Notes: generated by a model from the sequence alone, not told the origin. DNA of 64,000 bases from Dendrophyllia cribrosa (GCA_024195265.1 JAJLRJ010000003.1:31437643-31501642), one strand, 5' to 3'; positions 20,076 to 31,294 are shown, numbered from the stretch's first letter. Translations and numbers: made by a program.

Positions 20076-23072
20076 AAACTAGTTTAATGTGTTATGCTGA
20101 ATTTAAAGTTTGTTAAAAACAGATGTATTGACACAAAATTTCTCACAAATGTCAGTTTCTGTCATTTCTGTGTAGGAATATAATTCGTTCAACTTTTGTC
20201 AAACAAATACCCAGTTGTCGCGACAATTGAAGATTAAGAGAATTAACTATTAAAAAGATAAACTAACAAGCCACCTAGTAAAGTAAACAGTGAAAGCTTG
20301 AGAAAATCAGAGCTTGTTCTGGAGTGAGGTGCAAGATTGCATAAAATTAATTCAGTTTTTTTAGAACGAAGCATGATACAATGGGACGTACATTGTATTG
20401 TTATTCAATGAGATAGAAATATGATTTCCATCTCATTAAACTAGTTTTCTGCAAACCTGCACCTTAGTGATGTTCTGACAGGGTTTTATTTGCTTTTAAT
20501 TAATTCTGTTTAAATAGTCATAAATTAAAAATAAAGCTCGTCACTTGACAAGGTAACTTGTTATATTCCACGCTGTCGATAAAAAAAAAAGGATTAAGGT
20601 AAAAAGAAAGAATTAAGGTAAAAAGGTGTTTTAGCAAAGTTGTTCTTGTCATTTCAATTTATCTCAAAGCCTCCACGGTGGAGGGAGAATGCCGGCTTGT
20701 CGAAAACTTGAAGATGAACCCTAAAGGTCACATGCTATACCTGAATTTCGTGTTATAGGTGTGGCACAGGGTCCACTATTTAGCAATAGGTAAATTCATG
20801 TGTCTTAATTTTGATCCTGGCTTGTTAGTTCGTTAAAGACAGTGTGTAGACACAAAATTGACACCAAAAGTAATTTTCTCACAAATGTCAGTTTCTGTCC
20901 TTTCTGTGTAGGAAAATTATAATTTGTTCGACTTTTCTTAAACAATTCTTTCTTCGCCCTAGTAAACAAACTTGTCACCAAATTAAACTTAAAGGTTATT
21001 GAGAAAAACCCACTTATGTCCAGGATTGCACGCAGCTACGAAATTTACTATTTTTGCAATTTTTCGTTACAGCTTGCGAATTTCACAAAATTAACGATTT
21101 TTCGTTACAGATCTTGCGAATTTTACAACATTTGCGAAAATTACGAAAAATCGCTAGCTCAACGATTTTTCGGTAGTGTGAATATAATAGTTTTAACCAG
21201 CTAAACGGAAAAACCGGTTCTAATAGTGTTTTCAACCAATGATATTTCGAGAAAGCGTATTAATTTGAACACTCGAAAAGAAATGTTTTATAATAATATA
21301 CGTCGAACTGGGGGTATGGTTACATCCGTGACGCAGTAAGAAAGGCGAGAGAGGCTCATTTTATACACAAAGGGAAAACGTTATCTCCTCTAGGAATAAA
21401 TAGACGTGACCAAGTTCATTGACATACGACACCTACTCTCCTACACCAATAACAATCTATTGTTTTTATTTTCATAATTTCAAACTCTTATTTATAACGA
21501 ACTTTTAGTTTTATCTTCATTTTTCTGTTAGCCCCTGAAGAAGGTTTGTTTTCAAACCAAAATATTGGGCAAATTTGTTTGAATATATATATATATATTT
21601 TGTTTTATTCTTTTGTTTACTCTTTCATCGCCTTGCCGTAAGGTCAGTTTGCCGTTTTCTGATTTTCTACAAGTAATTATTGTACTGATCCAGGTCTACA
21701 ACTGGGAGATCCGGCACCTCTCAACGGTCTGTCGCTGTGCCGGGTCTTGCTGATATTTTATATTTTAGTACGGTTACAGGCCTGCGCGACTCCCGCGTTC
21801 GTGTTTTAGCCGTTCTCAGTAGTTTTGCTCTCACGAGTTTCTCAAGGACCGTCCCTTCTTGTATGATATAATTGGCTTCTGAAAAATGTCGTTTAGCAAA
21901 AATGCCAATCTTTCATAAGAATGTGTTTTAAGTTAGGCACTGATGGTTGATATTGTGTTTATCGTGTTTTCAACCAATCATATTTCGAGAAAATGAATAA
22001 ATCAGGTAATCACAATCCGGCGTGAATGTTTACGTGCACTTGGAAGTCTGCAGTCTTAGGGGATTACCAAAAATGTTCTATAATATAACACAGAAAATAG
22101 TGAGTTATTCCTCTAAATTCCACCCATAGTGGTAGTGGGTAACTATGTTTTTGTAGAAATACACCTTCCCCGCGTTTGTGCTGTTTTTTTTTTATTTTGC
22201 TGCTACACCGTGCAGACGAGATCCAACCAGGTCGAAACAGCTGTCCACGGTTGCATTTTGACTTTCAGTTTGGGCTCTATCAGTGTCGTTGTCGCGTTGA
22301 GTTTTTTTTACATAGTATCAGTCTAGCTTTGATTATTGACCATTAAAAAACTTGTATTAATTTGTCGTTTTTAAGATTCCGATTATCCGAACCAAAACTT
22401 GTTTGTCTTGAATTTGATTTCAGTCGATGCTATACTGTACCTTTGATTTTTCAAACTCCCGAGTTTTCGAACCAATTTCCATTTCCCTAGGAGGTTCGAA
22501 AAAACGAGATTCCACTGTTTAAAGCTGATCTCAAGTAACACAAAATCATGTGGTACATAAACAGTGAACACATCAGGCGACGTGACATTCTAAAAAAATT
22601 GATATTTACTGACGCAAAATTCTGCACCCAGGAATACCAAGAAACACAGAACTTAGAACTAATAGAATTTAGAACTTAGAATCAAGAATATAATAGTAAA
22701 GATCGCTGAGGCTAAGCTTGCCAGCAGTATACTTCTAAGGGGTCCTCCAGAGCACATAACACCATTTGGCATTCGTATATTGCAGGTGCCAGGGTTTGGT
22801 ATTAAAGAGGGAGAGAAAAACATAAACATCCTTAAACTCGTTTTTTCATCTTTTAATGCTACTTCAGCTAATCGTTTTGCTTTCAGATGGTTTATTCACC
22901 TAATCTATTTCACAAGTCATCAGTTAATGGAGTTTCTTCATTCCCATTTGCTTCACAGAATCTTGAGTCCGCGGTTTACTCAGTCTGCAATTAAACAGGC
23001 AAACGAAATTAGAAACGAAGGACTACACGGCAATGATCCCGATATCAGTGATATCTATATAAGACGTCGTTC

Positions 23073-23179
23073 ATTCCTTCCTTCCTTCTTTCTTTCCTTC
23101 CTTCCTTCCTTCCTTCCTTCCTTCCTTCCTTCCTTCCTTCCTTCCTTCCTTCCTTCCTTCCTTCCTTCCTTCCTTCCTT
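23073..23179 (+). repeat. (CTTC)n microsatellite, grading into (CATT)n
   Basis: About 25 copies of CCTT, nearly pure, then CATT/ATTT units to about 23235. It adjoins the tail of a truncated SINE-related copy (23270-23363, minus), consistent with a tail-derived microsatellite. Confidence 0.9.
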
Positions 23180-23269
23180 TATTCATTCATTAAATTAATT
23201 CATTCGCTCATTCATTTATTTATTCATTTATTTCTCAATGATTTCAGCCTTTTCCAGCCAACAACTGAA

Positions 23270-23363
23270 GGATGAACGAATGAACGACTTCTTACATAGC
23301 GCACAAATCACATGTATCATAGCGCTTTACACACACTTATGAGAATGAGATCGGACGTCTGCA
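23270..23363 (-). mobile_element. Truncated 3' part of the tRNA-derived SINE
   Basis: Read on the minus strand it contains GACGTCCGATCTCATTCTCA, ATGTGAT.TGTGC and a CATTC-type tail, matching the 3' third of the element at 25824-26150. The tRNA head is absent. Confidence 0.6.
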
Positions 23364-23647
23364 TTACAAATTACTCTAAATACATTTACACCCATATTTG
23401 CACGTTACAAATCATGAAAGTCATGCATATGTGCAATGAAAATAGTAAGTCAATTTAACATCCCTTTACTACTGAAAATCCGTCAAATATTTCCTTTTTA
23501 TTTTGTGTGCGATTTGTCAAAATGCCTCATGTGACACGAATCCTGTTATATCTTTCACGATGTTTCCCCAGTGATACATCCCGGTTTTCAAAACTGGAGT
23601 TCCTTCATTCCTATTGTTATTAACAGACAAGTAGGCATAACGGGATT

Positions 23648-23797
23648 AATTCAATAAAGGTTGCTTTGGGCATTGGACAATTGCGCATTTGGAAGCTATT
23701 GTTTGGCGGTCACTCAAGTAAAGCATTGCATTGTGTTCCGTATGCCCAAATGCCCAATTGCCAATTACCAATTGCCAAAGCAACCTTCATTGAATTA
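23648..23797. mobile_element. Foldback element
   Basis: Inverted ends TAATTCAATAAAGGTTGCTT and its near reverse complement AAGCAACCTTCATTGAATTA around a core with repeated CAATTGCC/GGCAATTG motifs. Confidence 0.6.
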
Positions 23798-23895
23798 GGT
23801 ATACATCAGTTATGCAGTCATGCACACTGATGCTGAGCTAAATTATATGCGGGGTGCATAGTTCCAGTTCACTGCCCTGTGAATGTTACAATGTA

Positions 23896-24037
23896 TATGT
23901 TGTGGTGCAATTTTATCCTTGGTGCAAATTTTCTTTTCCTTTGTTAAAAACTCATTATCATACATTATCATACATTACCATACCCCAAAACAAAGGAAAG
24001 AAAATTTGCACCAAGGACAAAATTGCACCACAACATA
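23896..24037. repeat. Long perfect hairpin
   Basis: TATGTTGTGGTGCAATTTT...AAAGGAAAAG and its reverse complement form ~50-bp arms around a ~40-base spacer that itself repeats CATACATTATCA. Confidence 0.7.
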
Positions 24038-24820
24038 TGCAATAAAGTTTGTGGCCGGTCGCCAAAATAAACAGATGTCACTTATTAAACAGAATATCAG
24101 CAGCAAAGAGTCCAGAGGAAGGCAACCCGTCTGATTTTGTGGCCAGGACAAGACATCTGACGAGCGACTGGGAGGAACCAATTGAATCTCACTTGAACTT
24201 AGACTTAAATACCTTTGCCTTTTTTTCGGATTCTGCGGTGACATTGACCCAAATAAATATTTTGATATGATAGTTTCTTTACGTACACGTAGTGATCATA
24301 ACTTCAAAATTCGATTTAAGGCCTTTCGCACTAAATATTTTAAGTTCTCTTTTTTAACCGTTATAGAAATGACTGAAACTCTGTACCCAATATTGTAATG
24401 TCTACTGCTAGTCTGGTCTCATTTAAACGCGCCCTGCCGGTAAAACTATTTGAAGGCCGGGAATAATTTTTTCTGCTACTTTCTTGATAGCTTTTGAGAG
24501 TTTTGGCTCTTAATCTAGTATATATATATTTTTTTGTTTTGGCCTTTTCAGAAGTGCTTTTGTTACCGTGAAAAACCGGGTTAACTCAGCACCATTCCTG
24601 TGGGTCGCCAACATGTGGCTCGTGTGTGACGAAACACATTTCAAATGAGAATGTTCAATTCCGCCGTCCGCCTATGTTTGTTATCATGTTTGTTTATTAT
24701 TCGGGACCAAGAGAAAATAATTGGACAGGTCCAAGTGTAATCTCCTGTCGGGACCTGTTTTATGTTATGATGTTGTTTGCATGATTTGCAAAGAGTTATT
24801 AAACAAAAAGCATAAAACAT

Positions 24821-27006
24821 TTAACATTCAACATTAAACAAAGTATCAATTAAAGTAGAAATAACAATTTCAAAGTCAGTTATTACTTTTAAAGACACCT
24901 TGTCACCAGGAGCAGGCTGAAGAGGCTTATTAATTTCCTCGAGGCATTCGTTCCTGCACTCCGCGCTCTGGCTACAAGTTGTGCAACCAGCCATGCCGCG
25001 TCGTTCTCGGCTCAAGAAACTGTTAGCTTTGTCCTTGCCCAAGGAAATACTTTCCGCTGTGAAAGCAATTTAACATTAGTCAGTGAAAAAAAGATTAACT
25101 GTAGTGTTGTATTCTTGTAAGTGCGCAGATTAAAGCTACACAGAACAGCTTAACACTGCCTTGCATCATTGGGATGAAATATTACAACTCTTTCATTTGC
25201 TTTCCCGTAGGAAGAAGTACACAGCTGATGAATGCAGCACCCGAAGATGTTCGGAAGGCCTTTAATAGTCGCCTTAAAAATTCGTAATGAATATGACCCG
25301 GGGTGGGGATACTCCCTAAAATACCTATACGGGTATGTGCCGCCCAACGGGGTCGTGATTTTGGGACTCCTGATCTGGAACAGGTTATCCATTTTAGAGA
25401 CGTTTCCTAGAACGGGGTATAATATTTCGAACGCAAGAAAGCTTCAAATTATCAGCAGCCATTTGAAAGATCCGCAATTTCTAGAACAGGGTATTAAAAA
25501 TTGACCTATTGCTAGAACGGGGTATCATTTTGAGTGCAATATCTTTCTAAAACGGGCTTCAAGACCCGGCCGGGCGGCACATACCTACCCAAAACATAGG
25601 GAATAAGAATAAAAACTAGCGTTTTCTTTTGTAAAATGTCGCCTCAAACTTTAGTAACATCGGAAAATTTAACGCGTTTTGTTTTCGGAGGAATAAAAAG
25701 TGTTCGGAAAATGTTCGGAAAATGTTCGGAAGCTGTTCGGCTTTCTATAATAAAATCTGGCTTCAAGCTTTCGTAACATCGGAAAATCTAACGCCTTTTC
25801 TTTTTGGAGGTTTAAAATTGTCGCCTGGTTACTTAGCTCAGTTGATAGAGCGCCCGTCTGTAGAGCGGCAAGTCGCGGGTTCGAATCCCGGCCGGACCAA
25901 CACTCAGGGTCTCCGATGGGGACGTAAAAAGAACCACTGAGGACGTAACAAAACCCTGGCTGTGACCACTCTCAGTGCCATAAATTGTTCATGGGTAGGG
26001 TGGGGTAGACGAGATCAACAATGGACCGATAGCGGCTGCCTGAGGCGCCTTCATAAGCTGACGTCCGATCTCATTCTCATCTGAACTGTGAGTAAAGCGA
26101 CATGAGACATGTGATACGTGCCCCATATAAGTCATTCATTCATTCGTTTTGCGTGCGAAAAAATGGGTGTTTCTTGGTGTTGCGGAGACTATAGTTGGTT
26201 AGCTATTGTGTTGTGGTGTGGGTATTGTTTACTTTCTTTTGAATCTTTTGTTTTACGTCATTTGGTGATCGCAACACCAAGAAACTGCGGAAAAAATGGT
26301 CAGCTATGATTTTCGGAAAAGTAAAAGCAGCTCATAGTAAATTGGGGGGTAAGATTCCTTCCCCTACGATGAGGATATTCTGCTGCAGAAATATTGCTCA
26401 AACGGCATTAGATTTCATATGGCTTCCTTTCAGGGCACTAAAATGGTATGGAAAAACAATACAACGACATTTCAGGGGTTTCTAACAATCCTCGTTTGGT
26501 GCCTTTAATTCGCTCTCCCTTTATCACAGGATTACCATCCCCTGTTTGAGTGGTGTGCTGTGCATCTCCAATGACGGCTGATCGGTTTATAAAACTAGGC
26601 TTGCTAAAGGCGAATTTTAGGGCTCTTAAAGCTGATAAATATTAAATAAAAACTCTCAAAATAACTGTCAAGTTGTTTAACTTGGTTTTTCTGTGTTTGT
26701 TTGTTTTTTTATCAGTTTTAAGAGCACTAAATTTCGCCTTTAGCAAGGTTAGTTTTCTTAACCGATTAGCCGCCATTGGAGATGCACAGTACACCACACA
26801 AACAGGGGATGATAAACCTGTGCCTATATGAAGAAGTATGCAGCATAAATTAAAACTGCACTCACGTTTGTCCATTTTGGAACCTTCATTGTTTGGTGCT
26901 GCAACACAATATGTAGTCAGCAAGGCTAGTAGCAAGGTCAGTTGGATGAAACGAATCGCTGGCATTTCGATGAGGGTCTGGATGTGGGTACCTTGATTTT
27001 TGGGCT
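24821..27006 (-). CDS. Small secreted Cys-containing protein, Gla-like propeptide motif (predicted)
   Basis: Predicted model: a TATA box at 27513-27521; a 5'UTR exon ending at 27409 with a GC-type donor (AGAG|GCAAGT); exon 2 at 27006-26866 after TTTCACAG, with the ATG at 26965; exon 3 at 25056-24821 after GCTTTCACAG, in matching phase. The product is 111 residues. It has a clear signal peptide (hydrophobic TLLLALLTTYCVA, cut before APNNEG), then KDKANSFLSRERR, then a segment with four cysteines (GCTTC, AEC, NEC) followed by a glutamate pair. ANSFL with basic residues and EC..ECLEE is reminiscent of the Gla-protein start and its carboxylase-recognition region, but conserved Gla spacing is not met, so this is suggestive only. 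An alternative third exon could use sequence just below 26845, which lies in a foldback. Confidence 0.45.
25297..25605. mobile_element. TIR element with iterated TCTAGAACGGGGTAT motif
   Basis: Inverted ends CTCCCTAAAATACC...GGGTATGTGCCGCC and GGCGGCACATACC...ATAGGGAAT bracket four spaced copies of (T)CTAGAACGGGGTAT-like units. It has the same design as 30529-30868 and 56951-57262, with different sequence. Confidence 0.6.
25824..26150 (+). mobile_element. tRNA-derived SINE
   Basis: The 5' head is tRNA-like: A box TAGCTCAGTTGATAGAGC, an anticodon-loop-like CTGTAGA, and B box GGGTTCGAATCCC, ending GGACCA. The acceptor stem halves do not pair, so this is not a working tRNA gene. A ~220-base unrelated body and a CATTCATTCATT tail follow, as expected for a SINE with a short tandem tail. 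A 3'-truncated relative is at 23270-23363. Confidence 0.75.
26171..26284. mobile_element. ~115-bp MITE (TTCTTGGTGTTGCG termini), copy 2
   Basis: The same family as 9061-9183, in the opposite orientation; the termini TTCTTGGTGTTGCG and CGCAACACCAAGAA are exact inverse copies. Confidence 0.75.
26537..26809. mobile_element. Foldback with ~105-bp arms
   Basis: Plus-strand 26537-26640 (CATCCCCTGTTTG, GTGCATCTCCAATG, CTTGCTAAAGGCGAA) recurs as the reverse complement at 26700-26809. Its right arm lies just inside intron 2 of the small secreted-protein model, so it may be an intronic insertion. Confidence 0.65.
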
Positions 27007-27408
27007 CTGTGAAATAAAACAGTCAAATTTTAGGCATTTTAACACTAACAGTAAAAAATTTCGCGAAGCAGTAAATTTCATCCAGATAGAAACAAAAACG
27101 GCTCCAAAATTATCGATAAAGTTGTCCGAAAGTCATTTGAATGTTTCCGATTATTTCCGAAGATTTCCGAGGACAAATCCGAAAATATTTTGACTATTTA
27201 TCAAGGACAAACCGTTTAAAAGACGTTATCTCTTAAAAAGGGCAATGTCGCCATTTTAGTAGCCTGCGTAGCTGGCGTTTTTTTTTGTTGGCGCGCGCGA
27301 TAAAAGGTAGTTACATGTAGTTTCACTGTTTCACTGCCCCAAAAAGTCGAAATCGCTTGGACTTAGCTCCTGTAAATGCAAAGCTAAAAGTAAAAAGAAG
27401 CCACTTGC

Positions 27409-27521
27409 CTCTCAGTTCTGTAGCTTGCTCACTTCGATCCGCGCTTGTGAGGAACGAACTTGGTTGAAGATGGCTCTCAAGCTTGATGAAAATGGCTATC
27501 AATTGCAGTCTGTTTTATATA
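27409..27521 (-). promoter_or_regulatory. TATA box plus 5'UTR exon, module copy 2
   Basis: TATATAAAA at 27513-27521 and a conserved 5'UTR exon ending in ACAGAACTGAGAG, paralogous to 19343-19448. The donor here is GC (GCAAGT) where copy 1 has GT. Confidence 0.45.
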
Positions 27522-27809
27522 TCTTATCATGGGAACTTTAAAGTATTTATTTACCATTTTCTTGACATTTTACTGATTTCCAATTACTCAGGTGCGTTTC
27601 TACATTAAAATAGTTTAAACAACAAAATTTATTTGACAAACGCAGCTTGTCTTTTTCTGATTTAAAAGCGAGATTTAATTCATTTGGATTCTCTTAGCAC
27701 ATTCAGATTCGTTTGTCATGTTAGGTGATTGCCTTTATGTCGTCCAATTAACATAAACCTGCAAAAAGGTGTTAAACAATTCTATTCACAATTTTCTATG
27801 CTGTCATTG

Positions 27810-28250
27810 GCCGTTTTTATGCCAGAGACGTTAAAGTCGTCTAGACGCAATTAACGTCTCAGACGTTAAATGCGTCTGGTATAAAAACGGGAAGCATTAA
27901 AGTAGATGGCAATAGAGAAAAACACGAGATTTTCTAGCAAAAACTATTTTCTGAAGTAACTGGACACGACTAAAGTCGTCCCCAAATAAATTTTAAGAGC
28001 ACGAATATACAAATAGGGCTAAATTCGTCCTTGTTAAGGCCGTCCCGTTTTTATACTAGACGTATTTAACGTCTGAGACGTTAAAGTCGTCTGTTAAGTG
28101 CGTCTGAACGACGCACTTAAAAGAAGACGTTAAAGTCGTCAGACGTTAAACCCGTCTGGCTTATTTTCCGTTTTTATACTAGACGTTAAAGTCGTCTCGA
28201 GACGACTTTAACGTCTCAGACGATATTAACGTCTGTAGCATAAAAACGGC
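27810..28250. mobile_element. TIR element built of iterated GACGTTAAAGTCGTC palindromes
   Basis: Inverted ends GCCGTTTTTATGC and GCATAAAAACGGC, flanked by CATTG on both sides (27805-27809, 28251-28255). The paralogous module at 19755-19770 lacks the insert (CTATGCTGTTGAAATCGG), which confirms the boundaries. Inside are many copies of AGACGTTAA and TTAACGTCT and three internal terminus-like GTTTTTATAC/GTATAAAAAC ends, as if several elements had inserted into or recombined with one another. Confidence 0.75.
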
Positions 28251-28254
28251 CATT

Positions 28255-28915
28255 GAAACCGGCACTGAAATATTGGAATATGATGATTTTCCAAGATGAA
28301 CTAAGAACTCGCCGGCGTCGAGACAAGAAAGGGACTCCTTTTGACAGGGATGCACATCATATTTTAGGGATTAAAATTGGTATCAATATTGTGTCCACAC
28401 ACCTGTTTCTTAACAAACTAACAAGCCAGAATCACAATTAAGACACGTTGAACTAGTTTATCTGCTTAGGTATATTTATTAACCTATTTTGAATTCAAAC
28501 AAAGTGCGGAGCCTGTTTATTTAGGTTGAACCAGTCATTCAGCTAATAATGATGCATGTATACTTTGTATCCTAATATTCAAGACGATATTGCGACGTAA
28601 ACATAAAACATCGATTCTATTCACAAAATTTTCTCTTCCATCGAATCCAGCACAAATACTGGATATACACTGTACAGGTTTTCCAATATGAAATTCTAAA
28701 AATTCGTGCTTCGAGACTAGAAAGGGACTCCCATATTAAAACCACGGGGATCCTATTCGTACTTTTTAGGGATTAAAAACACCTATTTGGTTCCTTTTAG
28801 TTGTGGCAAGAAAAAATGATAATTTTCCCTTGGTTGTAGCTATCAGAATGCTTTTGGGGTAAAAATCTATCCGTCACTGCTTTTAAGGTGATTCCTTAGT
28901 ATTGCATTGCGCATA
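28255..28915. other. Gene-free duplicated module sequence
   Basis: The sequence at 28490-28800 is a direct paralogue of 31850-32160 (CCAGTCATTCAGCTAATAAT, TTTGTATCCTAATATTCAAG). No gene is seen. Confidence 0.5.
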
Positions 28916-29607
28916 CCTTATTGGTACTAATTTTCGCGGGCACTTAATTTTGCGAAAAAAAGGTCGGCATATTTCGCGGGTCTTTATTTTCGCGATTTGG
29001 GTGCAAAATTATTTTCTTGGGGAATTAATTTTCGCGAAAATGAAAAAAAAAACATTTTATTTCGAGAATTTTATTATTTTACACTTGTGTATTGCTGAAA
29101 ATCATCAACTCATAACAAAACCAAACTATAGAAACCGCATCGTGTACCAAAGGCATAGTCAAAGACATTATCCTTATGCTTAACGTTCTTTGGAATTGTA
29201 TAATACAAGGAATACTTGAAAAGTATAAACAGATTGTCGTTTCAAATTACAAAGAACCCGGGATAGATGGCCATTTCGATGACTGTACAAAAGAGGTGCT
29301 GAAAGGACTTGAATATGACGATAGCGATACAGATGAAGAGGTTCAAAGCAACACAAATAGTGAAATGTGACTGTTAAACTGTTGTTTATCATCTATAGGC
29401 ATGCCATAGAGCTTTTACACGTTATACGCAATACGTAGACATGTCGGTTTCTTCATTAAATTGAGAAAACAAGAAATATAGGAGGGTATTAAATTTCGCG
29501 ACATTAAAGTTCGCGGGAATTTTTTTCGCGTCGCTTTAAGTTCGCGATTTTTTTTAAATCGCGAAAATCGCGAAATTAAAGCGACGCGAAAATTAGTACC
29601 AATAAGG
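28916..29607. mobile_element. 692-bp TIR element with TA duplication and TTTTCGCG arrays
   Basis: Perfect inverted ends CCTTATTGGTACTAATTTTC / GAAAATTAGTACCAATAAGG, flanked by TA on each side (28914-28915, 29608-29609), as in Tc1/mariner-type insertion. A related unoccupied site is recognisable in reverse at about 32890-32930. Subterminal TTTTCGCG/CGCGAAAA motifs are repeated about ten times. A 64-residue plus-strand frame at 29176-29370 ends in an acidic tail (DSDTDEEVQ) and might be a fragment of a former coding region. Confidence 0.75.
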
Positions 29608-29609
29608 TA

Positions 29610-30528
29610 GTCACTATTGCGGATAATTTCTTGCACAGTCCGAAGCAAGAGGGTTTCCTTTAAGGATAAGTTGGCCAAATGAATATTAATGAATTGTTTT
29701 CTCCTAAACGAGCACGGTGACCTATCTTTTTTATTGCTTAATTTTACTGTTAAAAGCATCCTCTTTGGGTAAAAAGAGTTAAACAAAATTTCTAGCTTTG
29801 TCAGGGAATAAAGTTAGCGCTAAAACACGTACACACGATTACTCATGGGCATAAAATCATGACCTTGAGATCATGCACGCAAGAAGCGTTTTGAGGCAAT
29901 GTTGTTTGAAGCTGTGTGTATTTGCTGTGAATCATATATTTAATTGTTCCTAAGGGTCGATGCGTTGTATTTACAGTTTCTCGAGCATTCCATTTCAACC
30001 ATGCTTCAAGCTAAAGCTCGTAAAGTAAACTATAAAAGGTGAACCGATGAAATAAACACGCGCGTGACAAGCAGTACTACAAGGGAGAAAAAGGGTAACT
30101 TCAGTCCATCACATTCGCGAGCATGGTGACCATGTTTGCATGGGAGTTACGTCGATGCAATCATATTGCTAATAAAATTACGAAAACCCCTGTTGATGCT
30201 TTTGTTTTTGTAACTCTGGGGGTAAGTTAAAAATAAATTTGTATCACGCCCATAACACGAGATTCTGGTATAGCATGTGACCTTTAGGGTTTATCTTCAA
30301 GTTTTCAAAGCTTTCGACAAGCATTCCCCTCACCCTTTGAGGCTTAGGGATAAATTCTAAATTGTTTGATTTTTTTTTTATCGACAGCGTGAAATATTAC
30401 AAGTTACCTTGTCAAATTAATGATGAGCTTTATTATTAATTTATGACTATTAAAATTATAAAATTAAAAAAAAAACATTGTCAGAACAAGCTCTGAATTT
30501 CTCAAGCATTCCCTGCTGACTTTATTAG
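29610..30528. other. Gene-free duplicated module sequence
   Basis: The sequence at 29630-29900 is related, in reverse, to 32470-32640. The sequence at 30245-30520 is a direct paralogue of 31310-31610. No gene is seen. Confidence 0.5.
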
Positions 30529-30868
30529 CCCCGGGGTGGGGGATCCCATATAAACATGACGGGAGAACTCGGGCGTGCTCGTCGAAAATTTTCGATAAAC
30601 ACCATAAAAGGTACCAGAATCTCGTTTTATGGGCGGGGCTGAAATGGATTTTTACCCCTAAAAGGTACTAATTCTAAAACAACATATGCCATATTCTGTC
30701 ATATTTTTTTTCAGCTCAATACCCTTAAAAGTACCACAGTAATTCTAACGGTGGTAGCTTTCGATTTTATCACCCTAAGCAGTACCAATGTACAAATTTT
30801 GACCCCAAAAAAGGTACAACGATCACCCCCATCATTTTTATATGGGAGTTCCCCCCCCCCCCCCGGGG
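30529..30868. mobile_element. TIR element with iterated AAAAGGTACCA motif, copy 1
   Basis: Ends CCCCGGGGTGGGGGATCCCA and a matching inverse end (TGGGAGTTCCCC...CCCCGGGG). Inside are five to six spaced units of the type CCCTAAAAGGTACCA. It interrupts a duplicated module whose unoccupied version is at about 31605-31625 (GACTTCGCTAGGTGGGTA). Confidence 0.7.
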
Positions 30869-30957
30869 TTAATTAGGTAGGTATAATGTTGGTTTATCTT
30901 CTTGGCTTATTCTCAATAACCTTTAAGTTTGGCCGACAAGTTTGTTTACTTTACAAG

Positions 30958-31006
30958 TTTGTTTACATGATACCACCACAAAATGTGGTGGTATCATGTA
31001 AACAAA
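30958..31006. repeat. Near-perfect 49-bp palindrome
   Basis: Arms of 23 bp (TTTGTTTACATGATACCACC...) around an AAA loop. Confidence 0.85.
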
Positions 31007-31080
31007 TGTAGAGCCATAAGAGGGAACCGGAGTGAACTCGCCCCGGCGCGAAAGTCGCCCCGGTGTCATGTAAACACCCC

Positions 31081-31294
31081 CTTGGTTGCGAATGGAAGAA
31101 AGTGGCGTCAAAGACTCAAACATACCTCACGGGTTGAAATTATAATAACAATAAGTATTGAAAATCACGCGAAAAGCAACAAAAACTTTGGACTTGTTCT
31201 TCGTGCAATTTTCTATGCTGATTGCTATTATAATTTCAACCCGTGAGGTATGTTTGAATCTTTGACGTCACTTTCTCCTATTCGCAACCAAGCC
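31081..31294. mobile_element. Foldback element, ~67-bp arms
   Basis: CTTGGTTGCGAATGG...CTCACGGGTTGAAATTATAA and its reverse complement (TTATAATTTCAACCCGTGAG...CGCAACCAAG) around an ~80-base core. Confidence 0.75.

Larger units (their letters stand above)
20075..24800. other. Gene-free repeat-rich stretch
   Basis: No supported gene. It contains duplicated module sequence at 20075-20950 (reverse complement of about 31310-31830), a cluster of TTTTTCG/TTGCGAA motifs at 21040-21170, an (AT)n patch near 21584, a CCTT/CATT microsatellite, two foldbacks and a truncated SINE tail. Confidence 0.5.

Noticed and set aside
22780..23193. 137-codon plus-strand frame
   Set aside because: Its second half is the translated CTTC microsatellite; no domain in the first half.
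25824..25905. Functional tRNA gene (GTA-like anticodon loop)
   Set aside because: Acceptor stem halves do not pair and the sequence continues into a SINE body with a tandem tail.
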